From Enterobacter sichuanensis (GTDB lineage: Bacteria > Pseudomonadota > Gammaproteobacteria > Enterobacterales > Enterobacteriaceae), in NCBI RefSeq assembly GCF_002939185.1, contig NZ_POVL01000002.1, forward strand, positions 62,001-126,000: DNA of 64,000 nt, in the 5' to 3' direction. Under the pieces are notes generated by a model. That model was not told where the DNA came from. It worked only from the letters and a program-made list of their open reading frames with translations, and made no database searches. Of the stretch, positions 46,855 through 54,967 are shown piece after piece; the first letter of the stretch is position 1; every line of letters begins with the position of its first letter. Both the position numbers and the translations under genes were made by a program.

Positions 46855-48042
46855 ATGACTACTGCACTTCGCACCTCAGGAAAACACGGCGTGCTGCTGA
46901 TCGCAGGCATCCTGATGATTGCCACGACGCTTCGCGTCACCTTTACCGGGGCAGCCCCGCTGCTCGATACTATTCGTCTTGATTATGGCTTAAGCACGGC
47001 GCAAACCGGTCTGCTGACCACCCTGCCGCTGCTGGCCTTCGCTCTGGTCTCGCCGCTTGCAGCCGGTGTGGCCCGGCGCATCGGCATGGAGCGCAGCCTG
47101 TTTATCGCCCTGCTGTTGATTTGCGCCGGGATTGCCGTGCGCTCCCTGCCCTCCGCCGCTGCGCTTTTCGCTGGAACGGCGGTGATAGGCTGCGGCATTG
47201 CGCTCGGCAATGTACTGTTACCCGGGTTAATTAAACGTGACTTTCCCGGCCAGGTGGCGAAACTCACCGGCGCCTATTCCCTGACGATGGGCGTGTCGGC
47301 GGCGTTCGGCTCGGCACTGATTGTTCCCCTGGCGCAGGGGGCGGCGGGCTGGCATGGCGCGCTGCTGATGCTGATGGTATTTCCACTGCTCGCGCTGCTG
47401 CTGTGGCTGCCGCAGTGGCGTCAGGAACACGCCGCGACGGTCACGGGCGCTGGCGCGCTGCATAACCGCGCCATCTGGCGCTCGGCTCTCGCCTGGCAGG
47501 TGACGCTCTTTTTGGGGATCAACTCGCTGATTTACTACGTCATCATCGGCTGGCTGCCGGCGATACTGCTCAGCCACGGCTACAGCGAAGCGCAGGCCGG
47601 CTCGGTGCATGGACTTTTACAGCTGGCCACGGCGGTACCGGGTCTTGCCGTTCCGCTGATCCTCCACCGTCTGAAGGATCAGCGGGGCATCGCCGGCGCG
47701 GTGGCGCTGATGTGCGCGGTGAGTGCGGCGGGCCTGTGGTTTATGCCTGAGCTGGCGGTAATGTGGACGCTGGTGTTTGGCTTTGGTACCGGGGCAACGA
47801 TGATCCTCGGTCTGACGTTCATCGGTCTGCGCGCCAGCTCTGCGCATCAGGCGGCGGCGCTGTCCGGCATGGCACAGTCGATTGGTTATCTGCTCGCGGC
47901 CTGCGGCCCGCCGGTAATGGGGAAAATTCATGATACCACGGGAGACTGGCGTCTCCCACTTCTGGGCTGCGCGCTGGCCGCTGTGATCATGGCCGTCTGC
48001 GGCATGCTGGCCGGGCGAGACCGGGAGATCGCGCCCCGTTAA
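46855..48042 (+). CDS. nimT: 2-nitroimidazole exporter NimT (YeaN), MFS family
   Basis: A 395-residue major-facilitator exporter with twelve predicted segments (CynX/NimT branch); E. coli NimT gives resistance to 2-nitroimidazole. The conserved loop motif appears as AAGVARRIGMERSL between segments 2 and 3. Expression is probably set by the adjacent NimR. It ends at a strong terminator. Confidence 0.95.
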   Translation: MTTALRTSGKHGVLLIAGILMIATTLRVTFTGAAPLLDTIRLDYGLSTAQTGLLTTLPLLAFALVSPLAAGVARRIGMERSLFIALLLICAGIAVRSLPSAAALFAGTAVIGCGIALGNVLLPGLIKRDFPGQVAKLTGAYSLTMGVSAAFGSALIVPLAQGAAGWHGALLMLMVFPLLALLLWLPQWRQEHAATVTGAGALHNRAIWRSALAWQVTLFLGINSLIYYVIIGWLPAILLSHGYSEAQAGSVHGLLQLATAVPGLAVPLILHRLKDQRGIAGAVALMCAVSAAGLWFMPELAVMWTLVFGFGTGATMILGLTFIGLRASSAHQAAALSGMAQSIGYLLAACGPPVMGKIHDTTGDWRLPLLGCALAAVIMAVCGMLAGRDREIAPR

Positions 48043-48048
48043 ACACGG

Positions 48049-48075
48049 AGGCAGACCCTCGGGTCTGCCTTTTTT
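48049..48075 (+). terminator. Intrinsic terminator of nimT
   Basis: AGGCAGACCC-TC-GGGTCTGCCT followed by TTTTT, six bases after the nimT stop. Its 3' edge touches the stop codon of the convergent amidotransferase-like gene. Confidence 0.92.
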
Positions 48076-48781
48076 ATCCGCGGGCCGCGCGCAGCATCGC
48101 CTGTACCAGCACCACCGGACGGCCTTCCAGCGCAGCACGCTCATGCTGGAATAAGGTGATCACAAAGAACGGGTGGGTAACCAGTTCCGCGGCACGAATT
48201 TCTCCCTGATCGTCCCAGCCTGTGACATGCATATCACCGCTCTCCAGCGCCTGGGCAAAGGCCGGCGACACGCCATAATTACAGTGATATCCCTCTTCAA
48301 TTTCCGGCTTGCCGTACGCTTTCGCAATCAGCGTATTATTACGCAGCTCAATGGCATCGGTTTTTTCCACCAGCGAGCAGGTGAGCGGCGCAATCACCAT
48401 AGTGCCTTCGGTATCCGTCTCAGCGTGTGCCGCATCGCTCCAGCCCAACACATTACGGGCATACTCGATCAACGCATGCTGGAACCCACCGCAGGTGCCC
48501 AGGAACGGAATGCCGTTTTCACGGGCGTAGCGCGCGGCGATAAAAGCGGCTTCCGTGTTTTTATAGGGGCTTGCAGGAACCAGCCAGATGGCATCGTAGC
48601 CCACCAGATCTTCCGGGCTGGTGAGCTCCGTGGTGGCAAGCCAGTCGTAATCGGCAGTGAGGTCAAGGACAGCAGCGGCATCGTCAATGGCCAGCGGGAT
48701 CGCCTGATGCGCAATAACAGCGGGATTGTAGTCGCCAACCAGCGCAATGCGCAGCGTCGTTTTAACCGGGAGGTGTTCCAT
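48074..48781 (-). CDS. Class I glutamine amidotransferase-like protein (CTP synthase C-terminal-related)
   Basis: A 235-residue stand-alone glutaminase-fold protein. It begins TLRIALVGDYNPAVIAHQAIP and has the nucleophile-elbow motif LGTCGGFQHALIEYARN, like the C-terminal half of CTP synthase but with no synthetase domain. In some bacteria the family is a selenoprotein; here the elbow codon is TGC (Cys). Function unknown. It is absent from this position in E. coli K-12. The ATG is preceded by AAGGAACC. It lies between nimT and yeaO. Confidence 0.85.
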   Translation of the reverse strand: MEHLPVKTTLRIALVGDYNPAVIAHQAIPLAIDDAAAVLDLTADYDWLATTELTSPEDLVGYDAIWLVPASPYKNTEAAFIAARYARENGIPFLGTCGGFQHALIEYARNVLGWSDAAHAETDTEGTMVIAPLTCSLVEKTDAIELRNNTLIAKAYGKPEIEEGYHCNYGVSPAFAQALESGDMHVTGWDDQGEIRAAELVTHPFFVITLFQHERAALEGRPVVLVQAMLRAARG

Positions 48782-48882
48782 GAAAGGTTCCTTATGCCAG
48801 AGAATTATCAGATAACATAAGGAACCTCAGACTACCGATCTTTTGCAGTTATCACAATACCTTAAATTGGGAGGGTGGGATC

Positions 48883-49227
48883 ATGATTCAATGCAAACGG
48901 GTATACGAACAGGCTAGCCCGGACGACGGATATCGGGTGCTGGTGGACCGACTGTGGCCGCGCGGGGTTAAAAAAACGGACCTCGTCTATGATGAATGGT
49001 GTAAAGCGCTCGCGCCGTCGAATGAATTACGCAAGGCCTTTCACAGCGAAACCCTTGATTTCGCGGCCTTCAGTCAGGCCTATCGGGAAGAGCTGGCGCA
49101 GCATGTGGACGACGGCATGCTTCTGGCGGCGAGGGCCAAAAAGCAGACCGTCACGCTGCTGTTTGCTGCCAAAAACACGGAACAAAATCACGCGCAGGTC
49201 TTAGCTGACTGGCTGCGCCATCTGTAA
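48883..49227 (+). CDS. yeaO: DUF488 family protein YeaO
   Basis: A 114-residue cytoplasmic protein (E. coli 115) with the DUF488 hallmarks VLVDRLWPRGV near residue 22 and TVTLLFAAKNTEQNHA near the end. Function unknown. Its stop is immediately next to the stop of the convergent 101-residue gene. Confidence 0.93.
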   Translation: MIQCKRVYEQASPDDGYRVLVDRLWPRGVKKTDLVYDEWCKALAPSNELRKAFHSETLDFAAFSQAYREELAQHVDDGMLLAARAKKQTVTLLFAAKNTEQNHAQVLADWLRHL

Positions 49228-49533
49228 TCAGCTGACGGTGAGTTCACCGAGAATCTGCGGTGCTCCATCCGGGTTGAGCGGCATCAGATGTTCGGCGCGA
49301 ACAAACGCAAAGCCGTGCTGATTGTCAAAGGCGTAGACATCACCCGTCACCAGCCAAAGTGCGCGATCTGCCGTGGCGGGTAATTGTGTCATTACGCCGT
49401 TAACCGGGTTAACGAAGCGCAGGCCGGGCTGGCAAAGGCCAAATAACTCAACAGATTTACCAATATTGCGACGGCCTGACGCCGTGCGGGCACCCACGAT
49501 TAACGCCATGCTGCCCGGTTTAAGCTGAAACAT
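49228..49533 (-). CDS. Uncharacterised 101-residue protein
   Basis: A short cytoplasmic protein with no signal peptide or membrane segment. Its opening FQLKPGSMALIVGARTASGRRNIGKSV and ending FVRAEHLMPLNPDG resemble small proteins I associate with enterobacterial prophages, but I cannot name the family. The ATG at 49533 has GAGAGAAG upstream. No phage neighbours are present. It may be a domesticated phage remnant. Confidence 0.65.
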   Translation of the reverse strand: MFQLKPGSMALIVGARTASGRRNIGKSVELFGLCQPGLRFVNPVNGVMTQLPATADRALWLVTGDVYAFDNQHGFAFVRAEHLMPLNPDGAPQILGELTVS

Positions 49534-49613
49534 ACTTCTCTCACGATAACGATGGCCAGAAACTGGCTAAGAATAATCCTAAAGAGAAGTGTATCGCAAT
49601 CCCGGCCCCGCTG

Positions 49614-49868
49614 TCACCTGGCGGGCTGCGGGTGATCGCGACGGTAGAGGTCCCATTCATCGATCACTTTACCATCGGGTAATTTGCACTCCGTGCGCAC
49701 GCCTTGTGGGCTCTGGATCGGGATCTGTTCCCCCCCTTTTTCCAGACAGTAAACGGAAGCCGGGTTAGCCATCCCGATAGCATGCGGTGGCTGAGGCGCA
49801 TCCGGTGGGGGAGTTTTTGTGGTGCAAGCCGCCAGCGGTAGCGCAAGGGCCAGAAGCAGAAATCTCAT
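49614..49868 (-). CDS. yoaF: DUF333 lipoprotein YoaF
   Basis: An 84-residue predicted lipoprotein, the same length as E. coli YoaF. Signal peptide MRFLLLALALPLAACTT with lipobox LAAC (Cys15), then the DUF333 core MANPASVYCLEKGGEQIP...CKLPDGKVIDEWDLYRR. Function unknown. The ATG at 49868 gives the family start; in-frame upstream codons are not conserved. Confidence 0.9.
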   Translation of the reverse strand: MRFLLLALALPLAACTTKTPPPDAPQPPHAIGMANPASVYCLEKGGEQIPIQSPQGVRTECKLPDGKVIDEWDLYRRDHPQPAR

Positions 49869-49969
49869 CTTATTGATCCTTTTGACATCATGACAGGCTA
49901 AGGGTAACGGGCCAGCGCCGCGTTCTCCATGATTTCTCCATTTTAACTGCACTTTTCCAGCCTATAGTG

Positions 49970-50051
49970 CGGAATGTTCTCGATATGACCAGAGAACATC
50001 ATTCCGTAATCAAGATGTCTTTGCCCCGGTCCTCAACGCCGGGGCTTTTTT
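49970..50051 (+). ncRNA. Candidate small RNA upstream of dgcP (novel, unproven)
   Basis: A strong terminator (GCCCCGG...CCGGGGC then six T, 50023-50051) faces plus but has no plus-strand gene in front of it: yoaF runs the other way and dgcP begins after it. Before it lies a second hairpin, GGAATG...GTTCTC pairing with GAGAAC...CATTCC (about 49971-50005). A TATAGT -10 candidate is at 49963-49968 without a clear -35. Together these suggest a transcript of about 80 bases. An alternative is a leader attenuator for dgcP. No match to a known RNA was recognised. Confidence 0.35.
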
Positions 50052-50176
50052 CGCCCTCTCCCCCAACCCGCGCATATATTAAATTTTTTATATTCATGTT
50101 TTACTATGGCTGAAGCCTAAAAATAAAGCATAACATGCAGATGCAGACGTCTTCTGCCTGGGAGTCATTCTACGTC

Positions 50177-51205
50177 ATGTCGGATATTATCCTTGCCCGT
50201 GTTTCAGAAACCCTCGCCACTGAACAATCCCTTGAAAGCCTCGTTCGTCAGTTACTGGAGATGCTGGAGATCGTGACCGACATGGAGTCAACTTACCTCA
50301 CTAAAGTTGATATCCAGGCCCGGCTGCAGCATATCCTCTACGCCCGCAACAGCAAGCAGATGACGATCCCCGAAGGGTTGAGCGTTCCCTGGGATGAAAC
50401 GCTGTGCAAGCGTGCGCTGGATAGCGATACCCTGTTCAGTAACGACGTCCCCGAACGCTGGCCTGAGTGTGAAGCGGCAAAAGCGCTTGGCATTACTACC
50501 TATATGAGCATCCCCGTCCATTTTGCCGATGGTTCATTGTACGGAACGCTCTGCGCCACCAGCACGGCGAAGAAACCCCTCAGCGAGCGCGGTGAGCAGG
50601 TGCTGAGATTATTCGCGGGTTTGATTGGCCAGTACATCCAGAAGGAGTCGCTGGTCACCCAGCTTCGCGAAGCCAACGCGGCCCTCATTGCGCACTCTTA
50701 TACCGATGCCCTGACCGGTTTACCCAACCGTCGTGCCCTGTTTGAGGATCTGACCACCCTGTTCTCGCTGGCCCGGCATCTGAAGCGTAACGCTATCATC
50801 GCGTTTATCGATCTGGATGATTTTAAACTGATTAACGACCGTTATGGACACGAAGCCGGCGACCAGTTCCTGGTTGAAGTGGGCAAACGTCTGACGGAAG
50901 GAAAGCAGCAGGACGACATCATCGGCCGGCTGGGTGGTGATGAGTTTCTGGTGGCGTCGCTGGGCCAGCCCCACAGTGAAGGCGATATCACGCAGGTCAC
51001 CCTGCTCAAATCACGTCTCAGCGCCTGTATTGCCGGTGAATACTGGCTGGGCAGCGTTCACATTATCTATCCGGGAGCCAGCCTCGGCGTTATCGAAGTT
51101 GACCCAGGCGCAACCGATCCGGACAGCGCGTTACGTGCCGCGGACGTCGCGATGTATCAGGATAAGAAAGGAAAAAGCAAAACACGCTTTCTCACTATGG
51201 ATTAA
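50177..51205 (+). CDS. dgcP: GAF-GGDEF diguanylate cyclase DgcP (YeaP)
   Basis: Makes c-di-GMP; the E. coli protein is a polar cyclase. The 342-residue form chosen here starts at the internal ATG 50177 (MSDIILARVSE), which aligns with E. coli (341); an in-frame ATG at 50135 is possible, and neither has a strong ribosome site. A GAF sensor domain (about 20-160) leads to a GGDEF domain (about 175-335) with SYTDALTGLPNRRALFEDL and RLGGDEF intact. The product-inhibition site RxxD is replaced by QxxD, so feedback control may be weak. Confidence 0.92.
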   Translation: MSDIILARVSETLATEQSLESLVRQLLEMLEIVTDMESTYLTKVDIQARLQHILYARNSKQMTIPEGLSVPWDETLCKRALDSDTLFSNDVPERWPECEAAKALGITTYMSIPVHFADGSLYGTLCATSTAKKPLSERGEQVLRLFAGLIGQYIQKESLVTQLREANAALIAHSYTDALTGLPNRRALFEDLTTLFSLARHLKRNAIIAFIDLDDFKLINDRYGHEAGDQFLVEVGKRLTEGKQQDDIIGRLGGDEFLVASLGQPHSEGDITQVTLLKSRLSACIAGEYWLGSVHIIYPGASLGVIEVDPGATDPDSALRAADVAMYQDKKGKSKTRFLTMD

Positions 51206-51250
51206 CCCCGTACACTCTACGGCGTTATAGAAACCGAAACAGGTGATGGT

Positions 51251-51349
51251 ATGAGAATAGGGATCCTCTTCCCGGTCGTTATTTTTATAACGGCGGTGGT
51301 CTTTTTAGCATGGTTTTTTGTCGGCGGTTATGCGGCTCCTGGGGCATAA
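51251..51349 (+). CDS. yoaK: Small membrane protein YoaK
   Basis: A 32-residue single-span membrane protein, nearly identical to E. coli YoaK: MRIGILFPVV, hydrophobic core, then GGYAAPGA. An AGGTGAT ribosome site precedes the ATG. It sits 45 bases after dgcP and abuts yoaJ with no gap. In E. coli YoaK and YoaJ were found by small-protein mapping; function unknown. Confidence 0.88.
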   Translation: MRIGILFPVVIFITAVVFLAWFFVGGYAAPGA

Positions 51350-51424
51350 ATGCGCAAAACAACCGTCATTATGCTGATCGTTGCCCTCGCGGCGTTCGCC
51401 GGCACGCAGCTTGGCTGGTGGTAA
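51350..51424 (+). CDS. yoaJ: Small membrane protein YoaJ
   Basis: A 24-residue peptide, MRKTTVIMLIVALAAFAGTQLGWW, the same length as E. coli YoaJ and ending in the same LGWW. Its ATG begins on the base after the yoaK stop, so translation is coupled. One membrane span fills most of it. It is followed by a terminator that closes the dgcP-yoaK-yoaJ unit. Confidence 0.85.
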   Translation: MRKTTVIMLIVALAAFAGTQLGWW

Positions 51425-51435
51425 ACCCACTACGT

Positions 51436-51464
51436 AAAAAGGCCGCCATCTGGCAGCCTTTTTT
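51436..51464 (+). terminator. Intrinsic terminator after yoaJ
   Basis: AAAAAGGCCGCC-ATCT-GGCAGCCTTTTTT stem with one internal mismatch (C/A) and a T run, twelve bases after the yoaJ stop. Confidence 0.88.
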
Positions 51465-51478
51465 AACGCTTACAGGGC

Positions 51479-51727
51479 TTAGCTTTTGATCTTTCTGTAG
51501 ATAAACAGAACAACCAGTGCACCAATCACCGCGACGGCGAAACTACCGAAGTTAAAGCCATCGACCTTGCCAAACCCGAACAACGTACTGATCCAGCCGC
51601 CGACTACCGCGCCGACAATACCCAGTATTACGGTGACGATAAACCCACCGCCATCTTTGCCCGGCATGATCCACTTCGCCAGAATACCCGCAATAAGCCC
51701 AAAGATAATCCAGGATAAAATTCCCAT
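51479..51727 (-). CDS. yeaQ: GlsB/YeaQ/YmgE family stress-response membrane protein
   Basis: An 82-residue inner-membrane protein with three hydrophobic segments and the glycine-rich GIVGAVVGGWISTLFGFG core of the transglycosylase-associated/YmgE family. The length equals E. coli YeaQ. It is usually stationary-phase induced. It lies between the yoaJ terminator and the RyhB-type RNA, and its promoter region is divergent from that RNA. Confidence 0.94.
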   Translation of the reverse strand: MGILSWIIFGLIAGILAKWIMPGKDGGGFIVTVILGIVGAVVGGWISTLFGFGKVDGFNFGSFAVAVIGALVVLFIYRKIKS

Positions 51728-51877
51728 AACGTTCCTCTCTGTATGGTTTTTGTCATTAAATCAACGACACAAAAAGAATAGCACAGGATCTGAGAAAGGA
51801 AATTCGTGATAAGCATCACAACGAGAGAGTGCGTAACGATTAGCCAGCGGACAGATCGCGCCACATGAAATGTAGGG

Positions 51878-51910
51878 TTGCATCTTTTGTTGAGAAAGAT
51901 TATCTTTCTC
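51878..51910 (+). promoter_or_regulatory. Promoter and Fur-box-like palindrome of the RyhB-type RNA
   Basis: A -35 candidate TTGCAT (51878-51883) and a -10 candidate TATCTT (51901-51906) are 17 bases apart. The core 51892-51910, GAGAAAGAT-T-ATCTTTCTC, matches 14 of 19 positions of the classical Fur box and is perfectly symmetrical (11-base arms over 51889-51913). It overlaps the -10, so iron-loaded Fur would block transcription. Confidence 0.75.
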
Positions 51911-52007
51911 AACACTGAATAGTTGAGAGAAACACTCAGGTATTCAGTACGACATTGCTCACATTGCTTCCAGTATTTCTTGCCCACTCCTGAGTGGGCT
52001 TTTTTTT
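51911..52007 (+). ncRNA. ryhB: RyhB-family iron-responsive small RNA (RyhB-2 / IsrE-like)
   Basis: Contains the RyhB core ACGACATTGCTCACATTGC followed by TTCCAGTATT (51949-51977), the pairing region used on sodB, sdh and other iron-protein mRNAs. A 5' stem CTGAATA/TATTCAG (51914-51947) precedes it, and a GCCCACTC/GAGTGGGC terminator with eight T follows (51982-52007). Length is about 97 bases (E. coli RyhB 90). It is located between yeaQ and a GGDEF gene, not at the yhhX-yhhY site of E. coli ryhB, so it is more like the second copy of Salmonella. The exact 5' end is inferred. Confidence 0.88.
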
Positions 52008-52009
52008 GC

Positions 52010-53482
52010 TCATAGCCCGACAAACGCATAACGATTACGTCCGGCGCGTTTTGCCTGGTAGAGCGCCTGGTCAGCGGCAATAATCAGGTTCTGCTGGCTG
52101 CCTGCGATGTCGACGGCGCGCGCGGTGGAAATCCCGACGCTGACCGTAACCCGCCTGAAGGGGCTAAAAGCATGATCGATTTGCAGGGAATAGACATTGC
52201 GAATAATGGTCTGCGCCAGACGAAGCGCCTCCTGAATATCCGTATCAGGTAATATCAGAGCGAATTCCTCTCCGCCATATCGCGCCACAGTCTGGTTATC
52301 ACGGGTCAGGCTCTCACGAAGACTGTTACCCAGCAGTGCCAGGCACCGGTCCCCTTCCGGATGACCGTAGTTATCATTGTATTTTTTAAAGTAATCCATA
52401 TCCACAAGGAGCATCGATATCGGCGTGTCATGGGCAGCACACCGCGCGATTTCCGAGAGGATCCTTTCATCAAAGATGCGGCGGTTGTACAGCCCGGTCA
52501 GCGCATCCTCAGAGGCGATAATTTTTAGCGCTTTATTATCCCGCGCTTTTCGGGACAAGTCGGAATAGAGGAACCATGACGCAACGATGAGTATCGCCGC
52601 GAAAACGAAAATCAGTACCGCCAGCTGAATGGCCTGTTTGCGCCAGGCAGAGAGAGCTTCATCAATGCTGACGGCCACGGTGGTGACCAGCCCGTAGCGT
52701 TTGTTTTTCTCATAGGCATAAATGCGCTCGATTTTATCAAACCGCGAGATGGAGCTGGCTATCCCTGTATTTTGTACCTTGAGGTATTTCCTGAAGAGGG
52801 GTGAGTCAGAAACAATGGTGCCGATATAGGTATTTTTAAAAGGATAACGGACCAGTAGCACGCCAGATTGTGTCGTTAAGCCAATCACCCCCGAGTGACC
52901 GATATTAATCTGTCCGTACAGCGCGAGAAAATTCTCGATACCCAGCGTGACCACCACGACACCGTTAAAAGCCCCGGAGGGGGTTTCAAGGCGCCGACTG
53001 ATGGTGATCACCCATTTACCATTGGTTCTGCTTACCACCGGCTCACCAATAAAAATCTGCTGATTTTTATTTTCCTTATGGTAGATAAAAAATTCTCTGT
53101 CCGAGCCTTTACGCGGCCCGGTAAAACTTTCGTGCAATGCGGTAAAGATATCGCCCTGTGCATTGTAAACAACCACATTATTAATCTGGGTAAGAAGATT
53201 ATCCTGATCGTTTATCATCCGCTGAATATTGATCGCCTGTTGCGCGGTCATGCCATAAATTTCGATCATGTCGGAAACGGTAGTAATTAACATTTCACTC
53301 TGGCGCATGATCCCCTCGGTGTAGACATCAAGGGTATGGCTCAGGTTGGCGACGCTGGTATTAATTTGCTGGATTGACTGCTGTCTGGACGTGGCAATTT
53401 GGACCGCAAGCGACAACGAGATGATCAAGGAGACAATGATGACGGTAATGGTTGTTGTGTAAAAAGTATTTTTCACATGCAC
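52010..53482 (-). CDS. Cache-GGDEF membrane diguanylate cyclase
   Basis: A 490-residue membrane sensor that should make c-di-GMP. First span about residues 8-28, a large periplasmic double-Cache-like domain to about 285, second span about 288-312, then a GGDEF domain (about 335-490) with SEDALTGLYNRRIFDE and RYGGEEF (active GGEEF form). The inhibitory RxxD site is RxxQ, so it may escape product inhibition. It starts at a GTG after AAGGTGG. The E. coli dgcJ neighbour is absent, and this protein is not its close relative. Its end lies two bases from the RyhB-type RNA terminator. Confidence 0.88.
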   Translation of the reverse strand: MHVKNTFYTTTITVIIVSLIISLSLAVQIATSRQQSIQQINTSVANLSHTLDVYTEGIMRQSEMLITTVSDMIEIYGMTAQQAINIQRMINDQDNLLTQINNVVVYNAQGDIFTALHESFTGPRKGSDREFFIYHKENKNQQIFIGEPVVSRTNGKWVITISRRLETPSGAFNGVVVVTLGIENFLALYGQINIGHSGVIGLTTQSGVLLVRYPFKNTYIGTIVSDSPLFRKYLKVQNTGIASSISRFDKIERIYAYEKNKRYGLVTTVAVSIDEALSAWRKQAIQLAVLIFVFAAILIVASWFLYSDLSRKARDNKALKIIASEDALTGLYNRRIFDERILSEIARCAAHDTPISMLLVDMDYFKKYNDNYGHPEGDRCLALLGNSLRESLTRDNQTVARYGGEEFALILPDTDIQEALRLAQTIIRNVYSLQIDHAFSPFRRVTVSVGISTARAVDIAGSQQNLIIAADQALYQAKRAGRNRYAFVGL

Positions 53483-53660
53483 GAGCTATTCCACCTTATC
53501 ACGCCTGACGTCCCTGGCTGACAACTCTTGTCACTGTAACAAAGCTCAGGATAAGAGGAAAATGAATTGCACTTAAGCATACAACAGAAGCTCGTCTTTA
53601 TTTCTTTTTTCACCGCCTGGCGACCGCCTTATTCCAGGCGCACTGCAAAGGGCGAGGTTT

Positions 53661-54731
53661 TTACAGACTTACGGCCTCCCTGGGCTTAGATAAAATGACT
53701 TTAATAAAGTCTATATAGGAGACGGGTTTACCAAAATAATATCCCTGTAACAGGGTAATCTCATTACGGTTGAGATACTCCAGTTGCTCCTTCGTTTCTA
53801 CACCTTCCGCCACAATACGCAATGAGAGTTTTTTCGCGAGATCAATAACGCAGTCCAGCAGGATCGTGGAGTCCTTCTCCTCTGACACCCGGTTCACAAA
53901 ACTCTTATCAATTTTAATGTAATCAATGGCAAGCGCATTAAGGCACGACAGTCCGGAATAGCCCGTACCAAAATCATCCAGGGCAATGACAAAACCGGCC
54001 TTATGCAGCAGATTGAGATTTTCCACCAGGTGAGGATTATCGACCAGCGGCTCACGCTCGGTTACCTCGAGCACCAGTTTGACTTCTTTCCCCTGAAACC
54101 CTTTGCCGAACACGCGGCAATCGCCGATGAAAGAAGGAGCATCGATGTGCCTGGCGCTGATGTTCACCCCAATATGAAAGCCGTCCGGCAGTTTCGACAA
54201 CAGCGGCTTAAGCTGAGTAACCACTTTCGCCATTAACCCTTTGGTCAGCGGGATAATCAAACCGCTACGTTCAGCAATCGGGATAAAGACATCCGGCGGG
54301 ATAAAGCCTGATTTCGGATGTTTCCATCGGGCCAGGACTTCCACACCGTACAATCCGCCGGTATCACCATTTACGATGGGCTGATAATAGGGAACAATCT
54401 CCCCCTGCAAAATGGCCTTACGCAGATCGTCTTCAATGGAGGTGCTTTTTCCCTTGTAGCGGTGGATTAAAATGCCCACCGTCACGGACAGCGCGAGAAT
54501 GAGCAATATCAGACGCCATCCCTGCTGCAGGATCATGACGACACGCTGATGCGGTTTTAATGCGGCCTCTGTCCCTGACACCCGTTGTCCGCTACGGGTA
54601 CAGACCTGAGTCGCACTGACGGCTGTCGCGGTATGAATATTATTCTGTTTCGCCAACTGCCCGTTAACGATCACAATACCGCTCAGAAAGAGAAAAAGAG
54701 TACTGACAATAGCGATCGTTACGTTGCGCAC
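53661..54731 (-). CDS. EAL c-di-GMP phosphodiesterase with shortened periplasmic loop
   Basis: A 356-residue membrane protein. A first span (about 4-24) and a second (about 68-90) enclose only about 45 periplasmic residues; the usual CSS-type sensor of about 200 residues is missing. The EAL domain (about 100-345) keeps EVLARW, NISARH, EVTERE, DDFGTGYSG, KIDKSF, EGVET and QGYYF, so it should cut c-di-GMP. The GTG at 54731 has AAGGAA seven bases upstream and its N-terminus aligns with the divergent neighbour; an ATG at 54761 is possible. Confidence 0.85.
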   Translation of the reverse strand: MRNVTIAIVSTLFLFLSGIVIVNGQLAKQNNIHTATAVSATQVCTRSGQRVSGTEAALKPHQRVVMILQQGWRLILLILALSVTVGILIHRYKGKSTSIEDDLRKAILQGEIVPYYQPIVNGDTGGLYGVEVLARWKHPKSGFIPPDVFIPIAERSGLIIPLTKGLMAKVVTQLKPLLSKLPDGFHIGVNISARHIDAPSFIGDCRVFGKGFQGKEVKLVLEVTEREPLVDNPHLVENLNLLHKAGFVIALDDFGTGYSGLSCLNALAIDYIKIDKSFVNRVSEEKDSTILLDCVIDLAKKLSLRIVAEGVETKEQLEYLNRNEITLLQGYYFGKPVSYIDFIKVILSKPREAVSL

Positions 54732-54967
54732 GATGTTTTCCTTACTAGAAAAAACAAGCATGGAAGTTCTGAAGAAAAGTCTGTGGCAAACCTGGCGTAC
54801 CTAAATAGCAATAAAAAAAGCTTAGCTGAGATTTATCTTAAAAAACTGATGCTTTCGTATGAGTTCATCCGCCTGATAGCGCTCACAGGCTGCGACTGTC
54901 GGGCTTGTGCCTTGCCCTGGCTGTGTTAATATTTGAGCAATCAGGGAGTGGACAGGATCGCTGGAAA

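Noticed and set aside
48481-48500. Possible selenocysteine codon in the amidotransferase-like protein
   Set aside because: The elbow codon is TGC; there is no in-frame TGA in the gene.
53483-53660. A CGCCTGG/CCAGGCG inverted repeat as terminator of the EAL gene
   Set aside because: The stem is only seven bases with a long loop and no T run follows on the minus strand; evidence is too thin.
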